Positions 5,180-10,890 of a DNA stretch of 23,394 nucleotides are shown one piece after another. This stretch comes from a virus. Numbering within the stretch: position 1 is the stretch's first letter; each line of letters begins with the position of its first letter. The notes under the pieces were generated by a model, which was given only the letters and a program-made list of their open reading frames with translations, was not told the DNA's origin and did no database searches. The position numbers were made by a program, and so were the translations under genes. Location: positions 1 to 23,394 of the IMG/VR virus record IMGVR_UViG_3300044858_004742; one strand, given 5' to 3'.

Positions 5180-5773
5180 ATGGCAAAGAAGAAGACAAAG
5201 AAGACCAATACCACTAAACGCACCACTCGCGCCTCTCTTGACGAGAGAAACGAGCGCCTTGGAAAGGCAGACGCTCCCAAGCCCCGCAAGTCGCGTAAGC
5301 CCAAGAGCGTGGTTACCACCGAACCTGCGATCAACACTGTTTTGCGTGAAAAGCGCAAGAATGCTTGGCTTAAAGCAAACGCAAACAGTTTGAAAAACAA
5401 TTTCCTTGCGGAAAACGATCCAAGCGTGGTTTCGCAGGTTGTTTCCAAGGTTGTTTCGTGGACACCTCCCGCTCCCGAAAAATACACGCAGTCAGAAAAG
5501 GAATTGCTTGAGTCGGGATGGAAGCACGATCTTACCACCGATGATTTTGTGTTCCACACAGACACCAAGAACACCTGCTGTGGTGGGTGCAATCCTAATG
5601 CTCCGTGGTGGAGAAAGGCTGACATGAAGATGGAACAATTCAAGAATTGGTTTGGAAATAAGGTTGAAAAGGCAATGCACTGGGCATTTGACCATCCCCT
5701 TACATTTACTATTTCACTAATGAGTTTTTTCCTTGGCGTGAGTATTTTGGTTTTGATCTCCACGCGCAAGTAA
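5180..5773 (+). CDS. Lys-rich tail-anchored membrane protein
   Basis: This 197-residue protein starts at ATG 5180, just after AAAAGGA; the open frame upstream runs into tRNA-Lys and is not used. Residues 1-45 are highly basic (KKKTKKTNTTKR, PRKSRKPK) and likely disordered. Residues 132-137 contain a cysteine cluster (CCGGC) that could bind metal. Residues about 174-193 form one hydrophobic helix followed by STRK, so the protein is predicted to be anchored by its C-terminus. Function unknown; the basic part could bind nucleic acid near the membrane. Confidence 0.75.
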   Translation: MAKKKTKKTNTTKRTTRASLDERNERLGKADAPKPRKSRKPKSVVTTEPAINTVLREKRKNAWLKANANSLKNNFLAENDPSVVSQVVSKVVSWTPPAPEKYTQSEKELLESGWKHDLTTDDFVFHTDTKNTCCGGCNPNAPWWRKADMKMEQFKNWFGNKVEKAMHWAFDHPLTFTISLMSFFLGVSILVLISTRK

Positions 5774-5798
5774 AATATAGGAAAATCGTAGCAGGGGG

Positions 5799-5826
5799 TT
5801 GACACGGGTGAACTACCTGCTACAAT
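5799..5826 (+). promoter_or_regulatory. Sigma70-like promoter
   Basis: TTGACA (5799-5804), 16 bases, TACAAT (5821-5826). It is preceded by AAATCGTAG-CAGGG, shared with the 4300 promoter. Confidence 0.75.
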
Positions 5827-5907
5827 TAGGACATCGAAACGCGGAAGGATGTGTTGAGCCGACATCCGATGCGTAAACTTTCAGAGGCTCGTTTTGGAGA
5901 TTTTGCT

Positions 5908-6156
5908 ATGAAGAACCGTAAGAATTACACCGTCGCCGTCACCGTTGACCTCTACGACAACAGCACCGACAACAAGTTTGATGCTTTTGCTCGTCGCATC
6001 AGCGGCACGAACATTGCTCTCCGCAATGCCCGTAGCGACAGCGACAGCCGCACCTACACCTTCGGTTGCACCGAGTCGGGTGTGGGCATCCTGCTCTCCC
6101 GTTGGAGCAAGCGCCTTGGCAGCGGCATGGCTGACGCTTCGGTGTCGGTTGCCTAA
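5908..6156 (+). CDS. Small protein of unknown function
   Basis: I choose ATG 5908 (82 residues) because GGAGA (5896-5900) sits 7 bases upstream; in-frame starts at 5851 and 5869 lack correctly spaced ribosome sites. The sequence has alternating strands (YTVAVTVDLYD, RTYTFGC) and a helix (GILLSRWSKRL), like a small alpha/beta protein. The mRNA from the 5799-5826 promoter would have a leader of about 75 bases. It is not recognised. Confidence 0.65.
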   Translation: MKNRKNYTVAVTVDLYDNSTDNKFDAFARRISGTNIALRNARSDSDSRTYTFGCTESGVGILLSRWSKRLGSGMADASVSVA

Positions 6157-6161
6157 TCCCA

Positions 6162-6228
6162 ATCGGTGAGCGATCACCGATAACTTCCCGATGGGGTGGC
6201 TATGACCGTAATGGCATAGTCACCCCAT
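6162..6228 (+). other. Two strong intergenic hairpins
   Basis: Hairpin one is ATCGGTGA-GCGA-TCACCGAT (6162-6181, 8 bp perfect). Hairpin two is a 14-bp stem with one G-T pair, 6191-6204 against 6215-6228, with a 10-base loop. Neither is followed by a T-run, so they are not classical terminators; mRNA stabilisation or processing is possible. Confidence 0.75.
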
Positions 6229-6258
6229 TCTGGGTTTACTACTAACAAAGGAGATACT

Positions 6259-6636
6259 ATGAACAAGGCTTCAGTTTTTGTTGTGTATTCGCTGCTTTCG
6301 CTTGTTGGTTTCGGTGGAGTTGCCCTGCTTGGATTCACGGGCAAGTCCAACGATCTCAGCGCAATCATTGCGTTCTTTTCGTTCTATGGCTTCCTCTGCA
6401 CCACTGGCGTGTTCTATGTGGTGGGCAAGATGAAGGCAGCAATGGAGTGGCAGGACGAGCGGATTGGTGATGTGACCCGTGAGAACATTGAGCGCATCAA
6501 GGAAGTTTACTCCCTTGTTGACAGCGAGGTTCGTCAGATGAACGGTCGCGTGGACGATGTTCAGGACAGCCTGTCCCGCGAAATCAGTTCTGTGTGGAGC
6601 GAGATGGAGTCTCACACCACCAGCAGCAAGCGGTAA
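6259..6636 (+). CDS. Two-helix membrane protein with coiled coil
   Basis: This is a 125-residue protein with AAAGGAG 4 bases before the ATG. Residues 5-27 and 33-56 are hydrophobic helices separated by a short polar turn, giving a hairpin in the inner membrane. Residues 60-118 are a long amphipathic coiled coil (ENIERIKEVYSLVDSEVRQM) in the cytoplasm or periplasm. Spanin, holin and superinfection-exclusion proteins can look like this, but no motif decides. It is closed by a terminator at 6653. Confidence 0.75.
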   Translation: MNKASVFVVYSLLSLVGFGGVALLGFTGKSNDLSAIIAFFSFYGFLCTTGVFYVVGKMKAAMEWQDERIGDVTRENIERIKEVYSLVDSEVRQMNGRVDDVQDSLSREISSVWSEMESHTTSSKR

Positions 6637-6652
6637 TCTGTTCCCTTTCTGG

Positions 6653-6687
6653 CAGACTATGGGGGAAACCCTGTAGTCTGTTTTTTT
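6653..6687 (+). terminator. Rho-independent terminator
   Basis: Stem CAGACTA/TAGTCTG (7 bp) with an inner GGG/CCC and seven T. The ATG of the deaminase gene follows directly at 6688. Confidence 0.85.
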
Positions 6688-7125
6688 ATGAACGCTCGTC
6701 AAATACAGCGCCTCCTCCGTGTTGCGTATCCCCTGTGCTTGGAGATTCCCCGTCCCAAGAAGCACATCTCTATTATTCTGTACAAGGGGCGAGTAGAGTC
6801 AATTGGTTCCAATGCCATAAAGACCCACCCGATGGCAGTGCAGCACGGTTACCTGTTCGGGGAAATGCATTCAGAACTGGACGCATTTCTCCGCGTGGGT
6901 GAGCGCAAGCGGGGGCTGGTCCTGTTCAACATCCGATTCAACCGATTCGGGCAGATGCGTATGGCGCGTCCGTGCCCACGGTGTATGCCGTGGTGTGTGG
7001 GCTGTTTCAGTGAAATCTGGTACACCACCGACGAGGGAGTAATGCTGCACGGTGAGGGGTTAGCCCCTATAAATATAGGGACACCGAAGGAGATTCTGAA
7101 TGAAAAAGTTCACCCAATATCTTAA
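6688..7125 (+). CDS. Zinc-dependent CDA-fold deaminase
   Basis: This 145-residue protein has H61-S-E63 and P95-C96-x2-C99, the metal-binding and catalytic signature of the cytidine/deoxycytidylate deaminase superfamily: His and two Cys bind zinc, Glu shuttles the proton. The order (SNAIKTHPM, then GEMHSELDAF, then ARPCPRC) matches small deaminase-fold proteins in many phages. The substrate (free nucleotide or base, or nucleic acid) cannot be read. No Shine-Dalgarno is visible: the start follows the T-run of a terminator, so expression probably needs read-through. The C-terminus overlaps the next gene and contains that gene's late promoter. Confidence 0.8.
   Translation: MNARQIQRLLRVAYPLCLEIPRPKKHISIILYKGRVESIGSNAIKTHPMAVQHGYLFGEMHSELDAFLRVGERKRGLVLFNIRFNRFGQMRMARPCPRCMPWCVGCFSEIWYTTDEGVMLHGEGLAPINIGTPKEILNEKVHPIS
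7068..7075 (+). promoter_or_regulatory. T4-type late promoter (TATAAATA)
   Basis: A perfect TATAAATA within the inverted repeat CCCTATA-AA-TATAGGG, 25 bases before the ATG at 7100, where AAGGAGA (7087-7093) is the ribosome site. Confidence 0.8.
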
Positions 7126-7954
7126 TTCAACCCAATTGAGCGAGTCTCTGAACGACAAGGCTGTCGTAGAGGTTCCGCTTGTTGAAACCAAACTGTCCCG
7201 CGTCTTTCAGTATGTGGAAGACGACAAGAAGGACTTTGGAATTGTTAGTGCTTTCCGTGGCGTGAATTCCGACAAGGAGAACAAGGCACGGCACGAAGAG
7301 TTGAAGAAGGCTGTTCGTGCAATGGGCTACGGCTTTATTGAATTGCGCGGAGGCTATAAGGGTGACGAGGGATATGTGGAGGAATTGAGTCTGCTTATTC
7401 CCAACATCACAAAGAAGGGAATTGTTGATCTTGGGCGCAAGTATCAGCAGCACTCCGTGATGTACAAGAACGATCAGGACTTCTATTACATCGGCACCAA
7501 CGAAGAGGCTGGTGTAGGCAAGGTTCTCATGCGCTTCAAGAAGGGCGAGGGGCAGGACAATCTTGAACTTGCAAAGCACAAGGTGGTGGACTTCTTCTCC
7601 CAATTGAAGAAGGGCGCACACTCCGACAAGAAGTTTGTTTTCAATGTAAAGCCTGAAGCCGAAGGTGGTCAGCAACAGAGCAGCGGTGGAGAAACCACTG
7701 CACAGGCACAGCGTCACCGACCAGGCGACATTTGGAAGACATCAAGCGGACTGTGGGGCGGCATGGACGACAAGGGCAACTACGAGTATTTTGACGATCA
7801 AGAGGCTGCTCGTAAGTTTGCAAAGAAGCACCGCAAGGGCTACCGAATTCAGGAGCGCGAGGAGTGGTGCTTTGCAAAGGCAGCATATTTGCGTCGCGGA
7901 GAAGACCCAAAGTGGATTACAATTTATGAAGATTCGCAAGACGAAATCGCATAA
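7100..7954 (+). CDS. Probable internal head protein
   Basis: This is a 284-residue protein with a late promoter and strong ribosome site. The N-terminus MKKFTQYLNSTQLSE has the look of the capsid-targeting propeptide of T4 internal head proteins, and L13-S-E15 fits the L/I-x-E cleavage rule of the gp21 prohead protease. Residues about 45-140 (IVSAFRGVNSDKENKARHEE, then GYGFIELRGGY, then QHSVMY) resemble a domain of unknown function that I recall from phage polyvalent and internal proteins. After a Q/S/G linker (about 190-210), a basic aromatic C-terminal domain follows. I infer packaging in the head and delivery with the DNA; the activity is unknown. Confidence 0.65.
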   Translation: MKKFTQYLNSTQLSESLNDKAVVEVPLVETKLSRVFQYVEDDKKDFGIVSAFRGVNSDKENKARHEELKKAVRAMGYGFIELRGGYKGDEGYVEELSLLIPNITKKGIVDLGRKYQQHSVMYKNDQDFYYIGTNEEAGVGKVLMRFKKGEGQDNLELAKHKVVDFFSQLKKGAHSDKKFVFNVKPEAEGGQQQSSGGETTAQAQRHRPGDIWKTSSGLWGGMDDKGNYEYFDDQEAARKFAKKHRKGYRIQEREEWCFAKAAYLRRGEDPKWITIYEDSQDEIA

Positions 7955-7970
7955 ATAGTAGCGGGGCAAA

Positions 7971-8075
7971 ATGAAAAAAGACACTCGGGCAGATTTAAAG
8001 AAATCGCTGCTGCGAAACGCTGTTCAAAATATACGGCGTGAAATAGTTGTTCGCACCAAGGGACAAAAGAAATAA
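7971..8075 (+). CDS. Tiny basic protein
   Basis: This is a 34-residue frame, MKKDTRADLKKSLLRNAVQN and then about 14 more basic residues. The ATG is preceded by a weak AGCGGGG, and a late-promoter-like CATAAATA lies at 7950-7957, overlapping the previous stop. The composition (K, R, helix) looks like a real small phage protein, but the length makes the call uncertain. Confidence 0.45.
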   Translation: MKKDTRADLKKSLLRNAVQNIRREIVVRTKGQKK

Positions 8076-8095
8076 TCAAACACCGTGTGGGTGTA

Positions 8096-8123
8096 TTGAC
8101 TCCTTGTGCTTTTCGGATACAAT
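8096..8123 (+). promoter_or_regulatory. Sigma70-like promoter
   Basis: TTGACT (8096-8101), 16 bases, TACAAT (8118-8123), 24 bases before the ATG of the secreted protein gene. Confidence 0.75.
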
Positions 8124-8146
8124 CAGACTATTGAAAGGAGTTCGTA

Positions 8147-8611
8147 ATGAACTTTAAGACACTCGTTTCGTCGCTCGTCGCTTCTCTCGCCATCTCGTCC
8201 GCTGCACAGGCGCAGTGGGTTGGCGGTGGCAGTGGCATCTCCATCGGTGTGGGCGGCGGCTACAGCAAGACCACGCTTCCCAACGGTCAGTCCATTTCCA
8301 ACAGCAACATCAACTGGGGCGTTGGGATGGGATCGGCATCGTCCTACGGCATGGGCTACCCCTACGGTGGCTACGGCATGGGCTACGGTGGCTACGGCAT
8401 GGGGTATGGCATGGGCTACGGCGGTTGGGGCTACGGCGGTTACGGTGGCTACGGCTACTACCCGTCCGCAGTGATGCCCTACTACGGCGGCGGTTGTGCC
8501 CCCGTGGTGGTTCCGTACTCCCCGTTCACTGGCACTTACGCCAATCCGTGCTACACCCCGCAGGTGATTGCTCCTGCCGCTGCGATGCCGCAGGCTCCGG
8601 TTATTTGGTAA
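8147..8611 (+). CDS. Secreted Gly/Tyr-rich low-complexity protein
   Basis: This is a 154-residue protein with GAAAGGAG before the ATG. Residues 1-22 are a textbook Sec signal peptide (basic NFK, hydrophobic core, AQA before residue 23). Residues 23-60 contain strands with Gly runs (VGGGSGISIGVGGGYS). Residues about 66-105 are tandem GYGM/GGYG repeats. The C-terminus has two cysteines and a Pro/Ala-rich end. Such sequences occur in outer-membrane or extracellular adhesive and structural proteins; a role in modifying the infected cell surface is inference. It is expressed from its own sigma70 promoter, so probably early or from the host polymerase. Confidence 0.8.
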   Translation: MNFKTLVSSLVASLAISSAAQAQWVGGGSGISIGVGGGYSKTTLPNGQSISNSNINWGVGMGSASSYGMGYPYGGYGMGYGGYGMGYGMGYGGWGYGGYGGYGYYPSAVMPYYGGGCAPVVVPYSPFTGTYANPCYTPQVIAPAAAMPQAPVIW

Positions 8612-8865
8612 ACACATGAATACTAATTATTAACTAAATTGCGCCTATCCCTCCTGCGACCACAGATCACGGTTGCTTGACAAACAGTGAAACAGCAGGA
8701 AAAGCCAAGAAATACTCCGTTAAGTCCAGAAGCACATATGCATACACCCAATGACAGTAGTTGGGTTGGTAGGAGAGGAATGCTTGGAGTGTGGAGACTA
8801 TGTTGGGGTTCTCTACAGCGGTGTTTCAGAGTACCGTGGCACACAGAACTCGTCTGAATGGTTCG

Positions 8866-8896
8866 GCGGCTCCATCCAAAAGCCGCCGCTTTTTTT
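8866..8896 (+). terminator. Rho-independent terminator
   Basis: Stem CGGCGGCT/AGCCGCCG around a 9-base loop, followed by a run of T. Confidence 0.85.
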
Positions 8897-8985
8897 GCGT
8901 GGTCAGCGTCCAGGCTGCTAGGGTCACCTACTTGCAAGGGGTGATCTGATACAGAGCAACAGAGGTGCGAGTCCTCCGCTACGCT
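8897..8985 (+). tRNA. Degenerate tRNA-like element with long variable arm
   Basis: Acceptor strands GCGTGGT and GCTACGC pair over 7 bp with two G-T pairs. The T arm AGAGG-TGCGAGT-CCTCC has 4 of 5 pairs and lacks T55. A loop CTTGCAA (anticodon TGC) is flanked by an imperfect stem, and a TCTG/CAGA variable arm follows. The spacing is that of an 89-base class II tRNA, but alanine tRNAs are class I. It could be a decayed tRNA or a tRNA mimic heading the tRNA cluster. Confidence 0.35.
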
Positions 8986-8988
8986 TTC

Positions 8989-9061
8989 GGTCCTGTCGTC
9001 TAGTTGGCTAGGATACCGCCCTTTCACGGCGAGAACACGGGTTCGAATCCCGTCAGGATCA
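8989..9061 (+). tRNA. tRNA-Glu (anticodon TTC)
   Basis: Acceptor GGTCCTG/CAGGATC, loop CTTTCAC, T arm ACGGG-TTCGAAT-CCCGT and discriminator A. The outermost anticodon-stem pair is a C-A mismatch. Confidence 0.92.
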
Positions 9062-9062
9062 T

Positions 9063-9135
9063 TGACCCGTAGCACAATCGGTAGTGCGATCCGCTGTTAA
9101 CGGATAGGTTACAGGTTCAAGTCCTGTCGGGTCAG
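9063..9135 (+). tRNA. tRNA-Asn (anticodon GTT)
   Basis: Acceptor TGACCCG/CGGGTCA, anticodon stem ATCCG/CGGAT with loop CTGTTAA, T arm ACAGG-TTCAAGT-CCTGT and discriminator G. It begins two bases after tRNA-Glu. Confidence 0.95.
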
Positions 9136-9142
9136 TTGGATT

Positions 9143-9225
9143 GGGAGTGTACTCAAGCGGTCAACGAGGGCAGACTGTAAATCTGCTGGCTTACGCCTAC
9201 GGGGGTTCGAATCCCTCCGCTCCCA
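9143..9225 (+). tRNA. tRNA-Tyr (anticodon GTA)
   Basis: A class II tRNA of 83 bases: acceptor GGGAGTG/CGCTCCC, anticodon stem GCAGA/TCTGC with loop CTGTAAA, a long variable arm, T loop TTCGAAT and discriminator A. Confidence 0.95.
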
Positions 9226-9228
9226 TTC

Positions 9229-9300
9229 GCCGTCTTAGCACAGTGGTAGTGCAGTTGATTTGTAATCAACAGGTCATCGGTTCGAATCCGATAGGCGGCT
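9229..9300 (+). tRNA. tRNA-Thr (anticodon TGT)
   Basis: Acceptor GCCGTCT/AGGCGGC, anticodon stem GTTGA/TCAAC with loop TTTGTAA, T arm ATCGG-TTCGAAT-CCGAT and discriminator T. Confidence 0.95.
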
Positions 9301-9344
9301 TTTGTTAAGACACGGTTCAAAAAGCGCACAGATGAACATAGTGC

Positions 9345-9539
9345 ATGGAAACACTAGACCTCACATTCTCCCTCATCGGAACGCTATCACTGCTGACAGC
9401 AGGAGCGTTGAAACTATACGCAATTGGTTACGAACACGGATTTGAAGCAGCGCGTCGGTGTGGCGTTTGCGGGTTCACCCTTGAGACACGGGAACACCCG
9501 CTGCAAGTTCGTAATATTCGTGAATTGGCAGGAGTGTAG
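9345..9539 (+). CDS. Small membrane protein with CxxC
   Basis: This 64-residue protein has residues about 5-27 as one hydrophobic helix (LTFSLIGTLSLLTAGALKLY) and then a soluble part with C39-x2-C42 (RRCGVCGFTL), a possible zinc knuckle or redox pair. No clear Shine-Dalgarno precedes the ATG. It follows the tRNA cluster and is probably transcribed with it. Confidence 0.6.
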   Translation: METLDLTFSLIGTLSLLTAGALKLYAIGYEHGFEAARRCGVCGFTLETREHPLQVRNIRELAGV

Positions 9540-9540
9540 C

Positions 9541-9558
9541 CACTCATAAATATGAGTG
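9541..9558 (+). promoter_or_regulatory. Late-promoter-like octamer inside a perfect inverted repeat
   Basis: CACTCATA-AA-TATGAGTG is an 8-bp perfect inverted repeat containing CATAAATA (9545-9552), one base off the T4 late consensus. The ATG of the next gene lies immediately downstream at 9559, so a late transcript from here would have essentially no leader. Confidence 0.5.
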
Positions 9559-9744
9559 ATGTCCACTCCTAAACCAATAACGGAAGCACTTCGTCAAAAA
9601 ATTCGTGACCTTCGTGGGTTGGGTGATGCCGTGGAAGCAGTTACTGAAGTGCTTGCCATAAAAAAATGCTCTGCTTGTGAAGAGCGCAGAAAAAAACTCA
9701 ATCAGATGTTTCCTTTTGGAGGATCAGACGGACAGATTAAGTGA
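9559..9744 (+). CDS. Small conserved phage protein with CxxC
   Basis: I use ATG 9559 (61 residues); the GTG one codon upstream is in frame. The core GLGDAVEAVTEVLAIKKCSAC followed by ERRKKLNQMFP is a pattern I recall from short proteins of many large phages, role unknown; the CSAC and basic helix could bind zinc. Its 3' end overlaps the convergent 388-residue gene by 21 bases, and its DNA also carries that gene's terminator. Confidence 0.65.
   Translation: MSTPKPITEALRQKIRDLRGLGDAVEAVTEVLAIKKCSACEERRKKLNQMFPFGGSDGQIK
9660..9685 (-). terminator. Minus-strand terminator inside the 9559-9744 gene
   Basis: On the minus strand GCTCT-TCACAAGC-AGAGC is followed by A and seven T. It lies about 40 bases beyond the stop of the convergent appendage operon. 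Confidence 0.65.
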
Positions 9745-10890
9745 AAGTCTGGGTCTGATGCTGCTCTTTTTCACTATTGTTGGGAGTCCTGTCCTGTTTT
9801 CTGATGCAGTAGCCTGTTTCAGATACAACCGAATCCTGTTGTTTTGTTTCCGTTCGTCGGAATAGAACTCAACCGTGAACGATTTTGCGTTGTTTGGATA
9901 TATGTTTGGCTGATACTCAAAAATCACAGGATCATCTGGTAGTAATGTCTGTAAATCTACTACAAGAGAATTGCTTGGATTGATAAATTCTACGATCCCA
10001 GAGCCGGTCGGCACTGCCGACACCACATCAAACTCCATTGATGTGTATATTTCCGTTGAAAATCCAGCAGTTGACCCCGAAACAACGAACTCTCCATCGT
10101 TTCTCTTGTCTATTAGCGTGTAGACAGCAGAATTAGTGTTCACATCAGGTGCAAACATGGTGAAAGTGCTTCCAATTGAAGCGGATGCATTAAATGTGGA
10201 CCACCTCTGTGTGCCTGTTGTGGAGGTTTCTGCATTTTTTATCACCAAATACGGAGACTGCGGCTTCACTTGAACAAAAATTCCTTCTGTTTTTAGAGAA
10301 TTGGTGTCTCCCGCTCCTAAAAACACGCAGTTTGACTGTGGAGAGACACCTAGCAACGGGGATTCTGCTTGTTGAGAGTAAAATTCCCATATGTCCGAAG
10401 AGTCTTCTGTGCTGGTAAGCATGATTCCTAGATTTGAATCAGAATACGCAAGCCAAATGTTCAAGAATGGAGTCATGTCAAACGAAACTGTGTTTCCGTT
10501 CCAGTATCCTTCAGGAATTATTCCTTCCGCAAGAGGCTCAACTGACCCACCGTCTTGCCATGTTGATCCTGTTGTTTCGGAAGGAACATACCATGTTGCT
10601 GTTTCATCAGCAGAAGCCCCTAGCGGAAGCATGAAAGCATACAGTGTTCCTGATGTTTTTCCCTCTGCTGATGTGAGTGACAGAGTTCCGTTTAGGATGT
10701 TGTATGGATTTCCTGCTGTGTATCCATCCACAGACTGTAGACTGTTTTCTATGAATGACCTGATATCAAAAAACAGAGTAGAGCGGTATATGGATTTTTC
10801 AGTCCCGCCAACTTTTATGGTTTTTCTTGAACGGTACAGAATGTTTCCGTCCAATCCGCCTTCATAAGATTGTGTAGTTGTGGATGTCAT
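9724..10890 (-). CDS. Putative virion appendage protein with DNRLRE-like domain
   Basis: This 388-residue protein starts at the ATG that overlaps the upstream stop (ATGA at 10890-10887), not at the in-frame start 60 bases earlier. Residues about 5-170 (EGGLDGNILYRSRKTIKVGG, YRSTLFFDIRSFI, GTLSLTSAEG, SFDMTPFLNIWLA, GIMLTS) have the repeating strand pattern of the DNRLRE/CBM-like beta-sandwich found in cell-surface and phage adhesins. The remainder is Ser/Thr-rich and beta-like. It contains one cysteine and no membrane helix. As last gene of a three-gene operon with two other beta-rich proteins, it is probably a fibre or receptor-facing decoration protein. Confidence 0.65.
   Translation of the reverse strand: MTSTTTQSYEGGLDGNILYRSRKTIKVGGTEKSIYRSTLFFDIRSFIENSLQSVDGYTAGNPYNILNGTLSLTSAEGKTSGTLYAFMLPLGASADETATWYVPSETTGSTWQDGGSVEPLAEGIIPEGYWNGNTVSFDMTPFLNIWLAYSDSNLGIMLTSTEDSSDIWEFYSQQAESPLLGVSPQSNCVFLGAGDTNSLKTEGIFVQVKPQSPYLVIKNAETSTTGTQRWSTFNASASIGSTFTMFAPDVNTNSAVYTLIDKRNDGEFVVSGSTAGFSTEIYTSMEFDVVSAVPTGSGIVEFINPSNSLVVDLQTLLPDDPVIFEYQPNIYPNNAKSFTVEFYSDERKQNNRIRLYLKQATASENRTGLPTIVKKSSIRPRLSLNLSV

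Larger units (their letters stand above)
8612..8988 (+). other. 377-base gap without a convincing gene
   Basis: It holds a terminator (8866-8896) and a degenerate tRNA-like element (8897-8985). A 56-codon frame (8751-8921) runs through the terminator and has no ribosome site, so I do not call it. The 8690-8860 stretch may be part of a non-coding RNA ending at the terminator, but no promoter with two good hexamers is visible (only a TTGACA at 8677-8682). Confidence 0.5.

Noticed and set aside
5125-5865. 246-residue open frame on the minus strand
   Set aside because: It is opposite the 197-residue gene and tRNA-Lys, has no ribosome site, and its sequence looks like the complement of a Lys-rich coding region.
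8340-8465. Tandem GGCTACGG-type repeats as a CRISPR array
   Set aside because: The repeats are short, contiguous and in frame with GYG codons; there are no spacers.
8215-8619. Arg/His-rich frames overlapping the Gly/Tyr-repeat gene
   Set aside because: They are out-of-frame readings of the GGY/GYG repeat DNA; only the frame with the signal peptide and ribosome site is credible.
8677-8682. TTGACA as a promoter for a small RNA
   Set aside because: No acceptable -10 hexamer at 15-19 bases.
8751-8921. 56-residue open frame
   Set aside because: No ribosome site, and the frame crosses a strong terminator.
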